DNA of 64,000 bases from an uncultured Anaerovibrio sp. (GTDB lineage: Bacteria > Bacillota > Negativicutes > Selenomonadales > Selenomonadaceae), in contig CAKPYV010000004.1 in the NCBI GenBank assembly GCA_934203205.1, positions 37,522 to 101,521 on the forward strand. Reading direction: 5' to 3'. Shown piece by piece: positions 46,356 to 57,419 of this stretch. Under the pieces are notes generated by a model that worked only from the letters and a program-made list of their open reading frames with translations, was not told the origin of the DNA and searched no databases. The stretch's first letter is position 1. Each line of letters opens with the position of its first letter. Both the position numbers and the translations under genes were made by a program.

Positions 46356-48290
46356 TTATCCTTGCTGCTTCCTACGGCGAGTCTGTAGGAATACTACAAT
46401 TAGGAACAGAATAAAGCCTGGAATATCTGTCAGTGTACCAGGGATAATCATGAGAATACCGCTGACAAACTGCATAATACGCTCTAGGGTAGTGCTCTTA
46501 TCGGCCAAATAACCAATCAGAGAGGAGCTGACACCTACCATACCCAGAATAGCTGTAACCACAGCCATGAGCAAACCTCCAGCTGTAGCATTAATCATCA
46601 ACAGCTCTGGAGACATAACAAAGACATAAGGTATGATAAAGGCTGCAATAGCCAGCTTGGAAGCATTGACACCAGTCATTAAGGGCTTACCGCCACTAAT
46701 ACCTGAAGCGGCATAAGCTGCTAAGGCTACTGGCGGAGTTACATCGGCAATAATACCGAAGTAGAATACAAACATATGAGCAGCCAAGGTTGGCACCCCT
46801 AGTTGCAGCAAAGCAGGCGCTGCAATAGTGGAGGTAATAACATAGTTAGCTGTAGTAGGTACACCCATACCCAACACCAGAGAAGTAATCATGGTGAAGA
46901 ACATGGTTGGCAGCAGATAGCCGCCAGAGAGAGCCAGCAAACCAGAAGCCAGCTTCAGACCAACACCGGTCTTGGTTACAACACCAATAATAATACCGGC
47001 AGAAGCACAGGCAATTGCTACACCTAGTACACCTCGAGCACCAGATTCCAAGCCCTTTACCACATCCTTAACACTGATGCGGGTATTCTTCCGCAGGCAG
47101 GAAACAGCAATGGAGAGAACAATAGCCACCAAAGCTGCCCGCATAGGGGTATAACCAGTTACCAGCAGATATACAATAACAATCAGAGGAATAGCCAAAT
47201 GGCCTCTTTCCTTGAAAATCACCCAAGCCTTTGGCAGCTGATCTCTAGGTATACCCTTCAAATTGGTACGCTTGGCTTCCAAGTGTACGCCCAGCCATAC
47301 ACCGGCAAAATACAGAATAGCAGGAATAATGGCCGCCTCAACTACTTCAATATATGGCACACCTACAAACTCTGCCATCAGGAAAGCCGCTGCACCCATA
47401 ACGGGAGGCATCAGCTGACCACCTGTAGAGGAAGCTGCCTCTACTGCACCAGCAAATTCTTTGCGATACCCCAGTTTTTTCATCATAGGAATGGTAAAGG
47501 AGCCAGTACCAGCTACATTGGCTACAGAGGAGCCGGAAACAGTACCCATAAAGGCACTGGAAATAACTGCTACCTTGGCAGGACCGCCACTGGCCCAGCC
47601 AGCAATGGCATTGGCAATATCAATGAAGAATTTGCCCAAACCAGTGCATTCCAGATAAGCACCAAAGAGGATAAACAGGAAAATAAAGGTGGAAGATACT
47701 CCCAAAGGAATACCAAAAATACCTTCCGTAGTAAAATACAAATGACCAATCAACTGGTTAGGAGTCAAACCTCGATGGCTTAGTACACCAGGCATATAAG
47801 GGCCAGCAAAGGCATAGACTAAAAAGGACAACACCACAATAACCATAGGCAGTCCTACTACTCTACGGGTGGCCTCAATAACCAGCAGTACGCCCAAAAC
47901 ACCAATGACTAAATCAACAGAATTTATAATACCAGCTCGAAAGGCCAGCTCTCTATACATAATAACAATATAAGCAGGAGAAGCTGCGCCCAGCACAGCC
48001 AATAAAGCATCCAAAGGATGAAGCTTATGCCTGGACCAGGATTTGCAGGTTGGATACAGCAAATAGGACAAGGCTAAAGCAAAGCCTAAATGTACAGCTC
48101 TCTGGAGCTGGGCATCCAGCACCCCAAAGAAGGCTGTGTACAATTGAAATATAGAAAATGTAATGGCAATTGCCGAAACCAGCTTGGCCATGAAGCCTTT
48201 ATACTCCATAGTATCTGACTCACGATCGTACTTTTTTAGCACGTCCTGAGCCAGTGCTTCATCGCTGGCAGTGTTTTTATCTAAAGCCAT
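46356..48290 (-). CDS. TRAP transporter fused permease subunit
   Basis: A 644-aa membrane protein with a short DctQ-like part fused to a DctM-like part of about 12 segments (GTVSGSSVANVAGTGSFTIPMMK, GGQLMPPVMGAAAFLM, GMGVPTTANYVIT). Such fused permeases work with TAXI-type binding proteins, and one lies at 48868-49827. Substrate likely a carboxylate, not determinable. GGAGGTAAAG precedes the ATG. Confidence 0.95.
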   Translation of the reverse strand: MALDKNTASDEALAQDVLKKYDRESDTMEYKGFMAKLVSAIAITFSIFQLYTAFFGVLDAQLQRAVHLGFALALSYLLYPTCKSWSRHKLHPLDALLAVLGAASPAYIVIMYRELAFRAGIINSVDLVIGVLGVLLVIEATRRVVGLPMVIVVLSFLVYAFAGPYMPGVLSHRGLTPNQLIGHLYFTTEGIFGIPLGVSSTFIFLFILFGAYLECTGLGKFFIDIANAIAGWASGGPAKVAVISSAFMGTVSGSSVANVAGTGSFTIPMMKKLGYRKEFAGAVEAASSTGGQLMPPVMGAAAFLMAEFVGVPYIEVVEAAIIPAILYFAGVWLGVHLEAKRTNLKGIPRDQLPKAWVIFKERGHLAIPLIVIVYLLVTGYTPMRAALVAIVLSIAVSCLRKNTRISVKDVVKGLESGARGVLGVAIACASAGIIIGVVTKTGVGLKLASGLLALSGGYLLPTMFFTMITSLVLGMGVPTTANYVITSTIAAPALLQLGVPTLAAHMFVFYFGIIADVTPPVALAAYAASGISGGKPLMTGVNASKLAIAAFIIPYVFVMSPELLMINATAGGLLMAVVTAILGMVGVSSSLIGYLADKSTTLERIMQFVSGILMIIPGTLTDIPGFILFLIVVFLQTRRRKQQG

Positions 48291-48295
48291 AAGCT

Positions 48296-48811
48296 TTACC
48301 TCCCAAATAAATGTTTAATACAAGGAATCCCATATGCCCTAGGGGCTATAAAAATATCAACTCTATACCCAGGCTCATGGTTTTCATATATCGGATAGCT
48401 TTGATTATCCAACTCCAGGGTTAGCTTGGTGCCCAAGCCTGTGCGGAGACTAAGGGTATCAAAATGGCGATTCATATGATCCATAACAAAATCATCACCA
48501 TCCTGATAAAATTCCCCGTCGCTTTCCATAAAGGGCAATCCCACTCCAAAAGAGTGATAACGAGTGCTGTTCAGCACCAGCTCTGACAGGCTGTCATCCA
48601 CCGTTAAATATTCCTCCACCGGGGTTTTCTGCACCGAATGAATAAAGCTGATGGACAAAGCCTGCCCCGGATAAGCCGGAGCCCCAGCTATCATTTCTGT
48701 CTCTCCCTGAATAAAAAGCCAAGGCCGGCTGCCCCACCAGGTTATTCCTGCCATAGCTAATACCAGTATCAGAAAAATAATATATTTTTTTTGAATTCCT
48801 TTTCCATGCAT
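48296..48811 (-). CDS. DUF1850 family protein of the TRAP operon
   Basis: A 171-aa protein with one N-terminal membrane segment (IIFLILVLAMAGITWWG) and an outside domain with SISFIHSVQKTPVEEYL, the DUF1850 motif. Regularly placed between TAXI binding protein and fused permease genes, as here; its function is unknown. No good ribosome-binding site before the ATG at 48811. Confidence 0.85.
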   Translation of the reverse strand: MHGKGIQKKYIIFLILVLAMAGITWWGSRPWLFIQGETEMIAGAPAYPGQALSISFIHSVQKTPVEEYLTVDDSLSELVLNSTRYHSFGVGLPFMESDGEFYQDGDDFVMDHMNRHFDTLSLRTGLGTKLTLELDNQSYPIYENHEPGYRVDIFIAPRAYGIPCIKHLFGR

Positions 48812-48825
48812 AACAAATAAAAACA

Positions 48826-48853
48826 GGGCTGCCCAGAACTCTGCCGCAGCCCC
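48826..48853 (-). terminator. Hairpin between the TAXI gene and the DUF1850 gene
   Basis: GGGGCTGC/GCAGCCC arms followed by TGTTTTTATTT on the minus strand. Probably a partial terminator that makes the binding protein more abundant than the permease. Confidence 0.75.
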
Positions 48854-48867
48854 ATTCTCTCCTTCAC

Positions 48868-49827
48868 TTATTCCTTGAAGAACTTTTCAGCACCAGCATT
48901 CATCTGGATTGGCATACCTTCCATAGCACCCTCCTTGGTAATCAGCTTACCAACGGAATGAGCTGCCTTGATGCGGTCCAGATTGGTGAACAATGCCTTG
49001 GTAATATCATAACCCATGGTATCATCAACCTTGTCGGTGCATACCAGCATAGCCATAACGGAAATAGCTGGTACATCCTCATTGAAGCCTGCATAGGTAC
49101 CTGCAGGAATTACTACCTTGGTATAGAAAGGATACTTGGCAATCAGAGCATCAGCCTTGTCTGCCTCGATAGGCAAAACACGGATTGGATTCTGAGAGGC
49201 AATATCCTGTACAGCAGCGGTTGGATAACCAGCAGTCAGGAAAGCTGCATCTACATTGCCATCCTTCAGAGCGCTGGCTGCCTCAGAGAAGGACAGGTAC
49301 TGCTCATCAATATCATCATAGGTAATGCCATAGGCTTCCAAAATCTGACGAGCATTGGCCTCAACACCAGAGCCCTGAGCACCAATAGCTACTCGCTTGC
49401 CCTTCAAATCAGCCACGCTCTTGATACCGCTGGCATCCAGAGTAATAATCTGACAGGTTTCTGGATAGAGAGTTGCAATACCTCTAATGGAATCAATCTT
49501 CTTATCCTTGAACATCTCAATGCCATTGGCTGCATAATAGGTAATATCGTTCTGCACAATAGCCAGATCCACAGAGCCATCATGAAGCATATTGATATTG
49601 GCTACAGTAGCACCGGTACTCTGAGCGCTGGCATTCATGCCCTGAATATTGTTGTTGAGAATTTCTGCCATAGCACCGCCAATTGGATAATAGGTACCAG
49701 CAGTACCACCAGTAGCAATGTTCAAAAACTTCTTGTCTCCAGCAGTATCACCGCCACAGCCTGCAATCACAGAGATTACAGCCACCAGCAGAACACTGAG
49801 GATGGATAATTTACTAAATAATTTCAT
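48868..49827 (-). CDS. TAXI-family TRAP solute-binding lipoprotein
   Basis: A 319-aa protein. Lipoprotein signal peptide with VIAGC (C24), then FLNIATGGTAGTYYPIGGAMAEILN (TAXI motif) and AIGAQGSGVEANARQIL. Captures the solute outside the membrane for the fused permease. GGAGG precedes the ATG. Confidence 0.95.
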   Translation of the reverse strand: MKLFSKLSILSVLLVAVISVIAGCGGDTAGDKKFLNIATGGTAGTYYPIGGAMAEILNNNIQGMNASAQSTGATVANINMLHDGSVDLAIVQNDITYYAANGIEMFKDKKIDSIRGIATLYPETCQIITLDASGIKSVADLKGKRVAIGAQGSGVEANARQILEAYGITYDDIDEQYLSFSEAASALKDGNVDAAFLTAGYPTAAVQDIASQNPIRVLPIEADKADALIAKYPFYTKVVIPAGTYAGFNEDVPAISVMAMLVCTDKVDDTMGYDITKALFTNLDRIKAAHSVGKLITKEGAMEGMPIQMNAGAEKFFKE

Positions 49828-50037
49828 TTTAGTTCCTCCTTGCCCAATACATCATGATATTATTCGCTTTTCGCATATCACATATATCATTATAGCATAT
49901 AAGTGAAATAATAAAAGCTGTTTTTATAAAAATACTGTATACATGATAATTATTATCAATATCTTATATCTTTTTCAAAGGCATTAGCTTTTCCAAATTA
50001 CCACAGGTTAGCATAATTATCCCTCCCAAAAACAAAA

Positions 50038-50077
50038 AGAGGCTACCTAAAGGAACATTGTCCCTTTCGCAACCTCA
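50038..50077 (-). terminator. Imperfect terminator after tcdA
   Basis: GAGGTTGCGAAAGG and CCTTTAGGTAGCCTC arms with some mismatches, followed by TTTTTGTTTTTG on the minus strand. Confidence 0.7.
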
Positions 50078-50097
50078 TTGTTACTTGATATATAATT

Positions 50098-50841
50098 TTA
50101 TCTATTTTTTATGATGCCGCAAAGGTCCTTGACTACCTCGCTGGCCACAATCATACCTGCCACAGAGGGCACAAAGGACACACTGCCTGGGGTAGTATAT
50201 TTAGCCCCAGCCGGCTTTTCCATCTGCCCTTCAATCTCCAACAGCTTCAATGGTTCCTCCTGAGAGTATACCACCTTCAGCTTTTTCACCCCCAGCTTTT
50301 TCAGCTTCTGGCGCAAAGCTCTGGCCAAAGGACACACTGAAGTCTTATAAATATCAGATACCTGCAGCATGGCAGGATTCAGCTTGTTGGCAGCTCCCAT
50401 ACTGCTGATAATGGGAATCTGCCTCCTTTGTGCCTCTACCGCCAAATCTATTTTGCTTTTTACCGTATCTATGGCATCTACAATATAGTCAATCCGGCCG
50501 TACTCTTCCTTGAAGAACATTTCCTTATTATCAGGCAGGTAAAAATCCTTAATCTCCCGGATTTCCACCTGAGGATTGATTTCCCTCATACGCTCTGCCA
50601 TCACAGTGGTTTTGGGCTGTCCTATAGTTTTAGTAGTGGCATGAATCTGGCGATTTACATTGGTAAGGCTTACATCATCGTTGTCCACCAGAATAAAATG
50701 TCCAACGCCGCAGCGAACCAAGCCCTCGGCCACATAGGAACCTACTCCCCCGACGCCAAAGATAATAACTCGACTGGCCGCCAGCTTGTCCATAGCCTCT
50801 GTGCCTAACAAAATCCGACTGCGGGAAAACTGATCTAACAT
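50098..50841 (-). CDS. tcdA: tRNA threonylcarbamoyladenosine dehydratase (TcdA-like ThiF/E1 protein)
   Basis: The protein has 247 aa. FSRSRILLGTEAMDKL start, Rossmann VIIFGVGGVGSYVAEGLVRCG, DNDDVSLTNVNRQ and DAIDTVKSK, as in TcdA, which makes cyclic t6A in tRNA. The ATG at 50841 has AAGGAG at good distance; the frame extends to 50892 without such a site. Follows ftsZ. Confidence 0.88.
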   Translation of the reverse strand: MLDQFSRSRILLGTEAMDKLAASRVIIFGVGGVGSYVAEGLVRCGVGHFILVDNDDVSLTNVNRQIHATTKTIGQPKTTVMAERMREINPQVEIREIKDFYLPDNKEMFFKEEYGRIDYIVDAIDTVKSKIDLAVEAQRRQIPIISSMGAANKLNPAMLQVSDIYKTSVCPLARALRQKLKKLGVKKLKVVYSQEEPLKLLEIEGQMEKPAGAKYTTPGSVSFVPSVAGMIVASEVVKDLCGIIKNR

Positions 50842-50910
50842 ATATGCTTCTCCTTTATTGCCATCTCTACAGGGTGAAAGCCTGGGATGCATACTTTATA
50901 AAGTAAAAAT

Positions 50911-52113
50911 TTAATCTCTATCTGTTTTGCCAAAAATCAATGGCTTTGGCGTCTTCTGCATAAAGGCAGGTACATCTACAGTATTGATATTATTCTCCTG
51001 CTTCGCCTCAACCTGTTTCTCCCCAGCACTAAAAAGTCCATTGTCATTAGCAGGCTTCTTTTCATCATAAAGGCTTGGAATCTCCTTGGGAGCAGCAGGA
51101 GGCTGGCCGAAGGAAATAGGCTTAATACCATTGCGGTAATCAGACAGCATCTGAGGATCAAAATCCGTAGCAATAATGGTAGCTCGTACCTTATCCCCCA
51201 TAGCTTCATCCACTACCAAACCGCAGATATTATTGCTCTCTGGGTGAATATTCTCCAGGATATAGTCATTTGCCTCCCGAACAGAATCCAAGGTCAAATC
51301 CTCACTACCGGTAATATTAACAATAACACCACGAGCACCATGAATAGAAAGCTCAATCAATGGGCTGTTAATGGCATTTTGAACAGCCTCCAGAGCAGTC
51401 CTGCCTACGCTGGTGCCCAGAATAGCCTCGCTGGTATTCCCCTGGGTGAGAATGGTCTTGGCATCGGCAAAATCCACATTAATAAAACCAGTGGTTTCAA
51501 TCATTTCTACAATACTGCCAATGGACTGACGGAGCACCTCATCTACAGTGGAGAAGGTTTCTCCTACAGTAATCCGACGGAATTCCGGCAGTTTTTCAAT
51601 ATTATCATTATTTACCACAACCAAGGCATCCATGTTCTGACGCAGCAAATCCACACCTTCCTTGGCGGTGTTCATCTTACGCTCACCCTCATGGGAAAAT
51701 GGCAAAGTCACCATGCCTACGGTAAGAATATTCATATCATGGGCAATCTTGGCAACTACAGGTGCTGCACCAGTACCTACACCCTTACCCATACCAGCAG
51801 TCAGGAAAACCAAATCTGCCCCGGCAATAGCCTTGGCAATCTCGTCCTTTTCACTAATAGCCGCATTTTGAGCCTTTTCCACATTACCGCCAGTACCTCT
51901 GCCTTTAGTTAAGGTACCACCTATCAGCAGGCAGGGAATCCCCTCTGCATCCAAAGCCTTTAGCTGGCGCACATCGGTATTAATTGCCAACAACTGACTT
52001 TTATTAAAGCCACTGGCAGCTAATCTACGCAGTACATTATTACCGCCGCCGCCAATACCTACAATCTTAATGGTAATTACTGCTCCCTTAATATTATCCT
52101 GCACATCAATCAT
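50911..52113 (-). CDS. ftsZ: Divergent FtsZ-family protein
   Basis: The protein has 400 aa from the ATG at 52113 (GGAGG upstream). FtsZ/tubulin motifs are present: IVGIGGGGNNVLRRL, NVDFADAKTIL (T7 loop with the catalytic aspartate) and a DVPAFMQKTPK near the C terminus like the FtsA/ZipA-binding peptide. The tubulin signature, normally GGGTGTG, reads GKGVGTG (109-115), and TLTKGRGTGGNVEKA also departs from the usual sequence. There is no ftsA or other cell-wall cluster gene nearby. It may be a second FtsZ-like GTPase; whether it assembles is unknown. Confidence 0.85.
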   Translation of the reverse strand: MIDVQDNIKGAVITIKIVGIGGGGNNVLRRLAASGFNKSQLLAINTDVRQLKALDAEGIPCLLIGGTLTKGRGTGGNVEKAQNAAISEKDEIAKAIAGADLVFLTAGMGKGVGTGAAPVVAKIAHDMNILTVGMVTLPFSHEGERKMNTAKEGVDLLRQNMDALVVVNNDNIEKLPEFRRITVGETFSTVDEVLRQSIGSIVEMIETTGFINVDFADAKTILTQGNTSEAILGTSVGRTALEAVQNAINSPLIELSIHGARGVIVNITGSEDLTLDSVREANDYILENIHPESNNICGLVVDEAMGDKVRATIIATDFDPQMLSDYRNGIKPISFGQPPAAPKEIPSLYDEKKPANDNGLFSAGEKQVEAKQENNINTVDVPAFMQKTPKPLIFGKTDRD

Positions 52114-52173
52114 ATTTGTGCCTCCTCTATTTAACAATTCCACAAATCAACTCTAACCCTATAATCTATACTA

Positions 52174-53076
52174 TCAGCCTATAGGTCGTCTTGTTTTCTT
52201 AAAAAGCAATCCTGCCTGTGTAACCAGCATACCTGCCAGCATCAAGCAGCAACCCAATATTTCTGTACTATTCATGATTTCCCCTAATACCAGCCAACCT
52301 CCTAGCACGCCAAATACGGATTCCAGACTCATAATCACCGCTGCGGGAGCCGGTTCCGCTGTTTGCTGACCTATAATCTGCAAGGTAAAGGCCACACCAG
52401 AGGACAATACTGCTGCATATAGAATAGGAATAGCTGCATTCACCAGCTGCTGCCAGGTGAAGCTTTCAAACCAAAGGCAGGCTATAGTATTCAATATAGC
52501 ACATATACCTATCTGGGAAGCAGAAATCTCCACTCCATCTGCCCTGGAAGCATATCTATCTATAAACAGTATATGGAAGGACCAAAAAAAGGCCCCTACA
52601 AACGCCAATATATCACCAAAGTTCAGATTAAATTCTCCCTTGATGCTAAGACAATAAAGTCCTGTTAAGGCTACAACAGCTCCCAGCCAGTTTTCCGGCC
52701 TTATTTTTTTGCCAATCAGCTTGGCAAAAAGGGGCACCAATATAATATACAAACAAGTAATGAAGCCTGTTTTCCCCACTGTAGTATACAATAAGGCTAT
52801 CTGCTGCAAGGCAGAACCTACAAACATAATACAGCCTGCACCGATGCCATATTTCCAGCCAGACTTCCAGCGGCCCAGCTGTTGTGCCTTTTTTCTCTGA
52901 CCAGCCAAAGCCCGCCAAATTGCCAAAACTACAAAAAAACCTACAGCATATCGCCCCATACCATAAGTAAAGGGACCAATATCATCCATACCCACCATCT
53001 GAGCCACAAAGGTTGTGCCCCACAGGAATGATGTCATTAATAAACACAAATATCCTCGCAAGTAATCACTCTCCAT
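52174..53076 (-). CDS. EamA-family (DMT) exporter
   Basis: A 300-aa protein with ten hydrophobic segments and two EamA repeats (LLMTSFLWGTTFVAQM; ILAFVGAFFWSFHILFIDRYA). Drug/metabolite transporter superfamily, substrate unknown. It lies upstream of ftsZ. Confidence 0.9.
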   Translation of the reverse strand: MESDYLRGYLCLLMTSFLWGTTFVAQMVGMDDIGPFTYGMGRYAVGFFVVLAIWRALAGQRKKAQQLGRWKSGWKYGIGAGCIMFVGSALQQIALLYTTVGKTGFITCLYIILVPLFAKLIGKKIRPENWLGAVVALTGLYCLSIKGEFNLNFGDILAFVGAFFWSFHILFIDRYASRADGVEISASQIGICAILNTIACLWFESFTWQQLVNAAIPILYAAVLSSGVAFTLQIIGQQTAEPAPAAVIMSLESVFGVLGGWLVLGEIMNSTEILGCCLMLAGMLVTQAGLLFKKTRRPIG

Positions 53077-53118
53077 ATCTTTATGATTATATCATACTCA
53101 AAACAAAAGACACAATAA

Positions 53119-53150
53119 AAAATCTCATTACCTGCTGGCAATGAGATTTT
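53119..53150 (-). terminator. Terminator after dhaM
   Basis: AAATCTCATTGCC and GGTAATGAGATTT arms around AGCA, followed by TTTATTG on the minus strand. Confidence 0.88.
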
Positions 53151-53160
53151 CTTCACCATT

Positions 53161-53553
53161 TTACTTTGTCAAATCTAATTTTCGTGTTTCTCTAGCTTCA
53201 TCTACCTTGGCCTGTAATTTTTCCAAAGGTGTTCCTAAGGCTGACTCCAGAGCTGCCACAATGGCTCCCTCCACTATAGGCCCATCCAGCATGACTACAT
53301 CATCGTAACCCAAGGCTTCAATCACCATTTCTGTGGTCATAACTGCGCTGCCCATATCCATCAGCACAGCTACGCCATCCTCCTCATGAACCTCTTCCAC
53401 CGCTGACATAATCTTTTCAAAGCTAGTACCAGCCTGTCCATTATCCAAGCCACCAGCTGCTACAATATTGGCATCTCCTGCCATTAATTTTGCCAGCTCC
53501 ACAGCACCCTCTGCCAATTTCTGGCTATGGGAAACTACAACAATACCTACCAT
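53161..53553 (-). CDS. dhaM: Dihydroxyacetone kinase phosphotransfer subunit DhaM
   Basis: A 130-aa EIIA-mannose-like protein with active-site H9 (GIVVVSHSQKLAEG) and MDMGSAVMTTEMVIEAL. It passes phosphate from the PTS (HPr) to DhaL-ADP. It is a single-domain form, as in many Firmicutes, lacking the HPr and EI-like domains of E. coli DhaM. GGAGAT precedes the ATG. Confidence 0.94.
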   Translation of the reverse strand: MVGIVVVSHSQKLAEGAVELAKLMAGDANIVAAGGLDNGQAGTSFEKIMSAVEEVHEEDGVAVLMDMGSAVMTTEMVIEALGYDDVVMLDGPIVEGAIVAALESALGTPLEKLQAKVDEARETRKLDLTK

Positions 53554-53690
53554 AATGAATATCTCCTTCTACGGTTTTCAAATTACTTACAAATCAACGA
53601 AGCAGGCAAAGCATTCCTCAAAGAAGCCCAATCGCTTTCCTGCTTCATTGTGCTTGTACATTTTCAGCCGTTACGCCAAAGCAACATCTA

Positions 53691-54314
53691 TCAAAGCTGC
53701 TCCAGCATTGCCTCCATTAGATACAGGGAAGAAGTAGCACCAGGGTCCTGATGACCAATACTACGATCGCCGATATAGCTGGCTCTACCCTTGGTAGCCT
53801 TGATAGTTTTGGTATATTCTACACCATCTCTGGCTGCAGCCACGCCCTTGGTCAAAGCAGCCTTAATATCATCTCCAGCCTCTACAGCTGCCTTAATAGC
53901 ATCATAGGCAGGACAAATAGCATCCAACATGGTTTTTTCCCCTACGGTAGCCTTACCACGCATCTGAATACCGCCAATAGCTGCCTCCAAAGCAGCTACC
54001 AAATCCTTACCATCAATCTCCATCTTATCCCGGAGAGCTGCACCAGCCTTCATAAAAGCTGTACCATAGAGCGGACCTGCAGAGCCTCCCACAGTGGATA
54101 CCAGAGTCATGCCAGTGGTTTTCAGCAGAGAACCAATGTCCTTGCCTACCATAGTGGAAATCTTAGGTACCACGGCATTAAAGCCTTTGGCCATGTTAAC
54201 ACCGTGGTCACCATCTGCAATCTCATTATCCAGCTCTGTGAGATAGTCCTTTTCAGCTTCGATTCTGTCAGCCATAGCCTTCAAAATCTCTATTGTCTTT
54301 GCACTGTTAATCAT
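53691..54314 (-). CDS. dhaL: Dihydroxyacetone kinase ADP-binding subunit DhaL
   Basis: A 207-aa helical-barrel protein: LDNEIADGDHGVNMAKGF (Mg-nucleotide aspartates), TVGGSAGPLYGTAFMKAG and YIGDRSIGHQDPGATS. Donates phosphate from bound ATP to dihydroxyacetone held by DhaK. Follows dhaK by 20 bp. Confidence 0.96.
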   Translation of the reverse strand: MINSAKTIEILKAMADRIEAEKDYLTELDNEIADGDHGVNMAKGFNAVVPKISTMVGKDIGSLLKTTGMTLVSTVGGSAGPLYGTAFMKAGAALRDKMEIDGKDLVAALEAAIGGIQMRGKATVGEKTMLDAICPAYDAIKAAVEAGDDIKAALTKGVAAARDGVEYTKTIKATKGRASYIGDRSIGHQDPGATSSLYLMEAMLEQL

Positions 54315-54334
54315 TCGTCATACACCTCTTGAAA

Positions 54335-55324
54335 TTACTTTTTCAAGGCAGGAGTATCAGCCTTGGCATCATACAGCTTCTTCAGCTCATCATCCAGACG
54401 GAGCAGAGTAATGGAGAAGCCTGCCATTTCAATGGAGGTCATATAATTGCCTACCATGGTATGATATACCTTGATACCTTTTTCTGCCAGGAAATCTGCT
54501 ACAAAATTGTTCACGATATATAGCTCCATTAATGGAGTACCGCCCATACCGTTAATTATAACAGCAACTTCCTTGCCTGTATAGTCTATATCCTCCACAA
54601 TTCTGTCTAACAATTCCTGAGCAATGGAATTTGCAGATCTCAGTGCCTCACGACTGGTACCTGGCTCACCGTGAATACCGATACCGATTTCCATCTCATC
54701 CTCACCCAGCTCAAAACCTGGCTTGCCAGCTGCTGGCATAGTGCAGGCAGTAATAGCCATACCCATAGTGCGGACATTGGCAATAACCTTTTCAGCTACA
54801 GCCTTTACTTCCTCCAGACTTGCACCAGTTTCAGCCAAAGCACCTGCTATCTTGTGCACCAGCACAGTACCAGCCACGCCACGACGTCCAGTGGTGTACA
54901 GGGAATCCTTTACTGCCACATCATCATTAACAACTACATAATCAGCCTTGATATCCTCGTCCTTAGCCATATCAATAGCCATTTCAAAGTTCATAATATC
55001 ACCGGTGTAGTTCTTAACGATACACAGTACACCTGCATCAGTAGCTACAGCCTTAATAGCCTCATAAATCTGATCCGGAGTTGGGGAGGTAAATACTGCA
55101 CCTGCTACTGCTGCATCCAGCATACCCTCACCTACATAACCGCCATGAGCTGGCTCATGACCGCTGCCGCCGCCGCTAACCAGAGCAACCTTGCCTTCCT
55201 TCTTTGGTACACGCACAACTACGTTGCCACAGTCCAGCTTGCGGAGTTTATCTGGTGCAGATTTTACCAGACCAAGAATCATTTCTTCTTCTACATTCTC
55301 TACAGCATTAATAATCTTTTTCAC
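54335..55324 (-). CDS. dhaK: Dihydroxyacetone kinase substrate-binding subunit DhaK
   Basis: A 329-aa protein with LVSGGGSGHEPAHGGYVGEGMLDAAV and H218 in GIGIHGEPGTSRE, the histidine that binds dihydroxyacetone covalently. GTG start, GGGGG upstream. With dhaL and dhaM it makes a complete PTS-driven kinase. Confidence 0.96.
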   Translation of the reverse strand: MKKIINAVENVEEEMILGLVKSAPDKLRKLDCGNVVVRVPKKEGKVALVSGGGSGHEPAHGGYVGEGMLDAAVAGAVFTSPTPDQIYEAIKAVATDAGVLCIVKNYTGDIMNFEMAIDMAKDEDIKADYVVVNDDVAVKDSLYTTGRRGVAGTVLVHKIAGALAETGASLEEVKAVAEKVIANVRTMGMAITACTMPAAGKPGFELGEDEMEIGIGIHGEPGTSREALRSANSIAQELLDRIVEDIDYTGKEVAVIINGMGGTPLMELYIVNNFVADFLAEKGIKVYHTMVGNYMTSIEMAGFSITLLRLDDELKKLYDAKADTPALKK

Positions 55325-55366
55325 AATAATAACCCCCTATATTTGAACATCATTCATGGTTGTAAA

Positions 55367-55404
55367 TCCAAAACACCCCCACCTGCAAAAATACAAGTGA
55401 GGAT
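55367..55404 (-). terminator. Hairpin between glpK and dhaK
   Basis: CATCCTCACTTG and CAGGTGGGGGTG pair (with G-T pairs) around TATTTTTG, followed by TTTTGG on the minus strand. Likely a terminator or attenuator after glpK. Confidence 0.6.
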
Positions 55405-55443
55405 GTTGTATATCAGATTTTGTCAGCTTATCAGCTTGCCAGA

Positions 55444-57021
<1,578 letters not shown>

Positions 57022-57131
57022 TCATCAAGATACCTATTCGCCATCCATATTACATTTTCCTGCTTGATTTCAAAAAAATTTTATTTTTTTTGAATCAGCG
57101 TAAGCAAGTTTACAGTTACATCATCCTTTTA

Positions 57132-57344
57132 CTAAATCCAATGGTTCAACAGTGGCTTAATCTCCTCATCGAAGGTTTTTCTTAATTCGGAGAGCATTTT
57201 CGCATAGTATTTAAATGCTTTCTGCAGTTGTTCTCTGTTGAACGCCTTATTGCGAGCTGCATCTACAAAGCATGTGTAGGTCAGTTCCGGTTCAATTACA
57301 TAATGGCATTCCAACTTTATCTGCTCCTTTAATTCCTCTGCCAT
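57132..57344 (-). CDS. Unknown 70-aa protein after the AAA-ATPase-like gene
   Basis: Start at 57344 with GGAGG seven bases upstream. Helix-rich, charged, ending LLNHWI. It is 75 bp downstream of the 553-aa ATPase-like gene in the same direction. Not recognised. Confidence 0.6.
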   Translation of the reverse strand: MAEELKEQIKLECHYVIEPELTYTCFVDAARNKAFNREQLQKAFKYYAKMLSELRKTFDEEIKPLLNHWI

Positions 57345-57419
57345 TTCATTTCCTCCACAAATTTTATTTTTCTTTGTCATCTGGAGCATAGTTCTTTATA
57401 CCAAATTCTAATGCATAAT

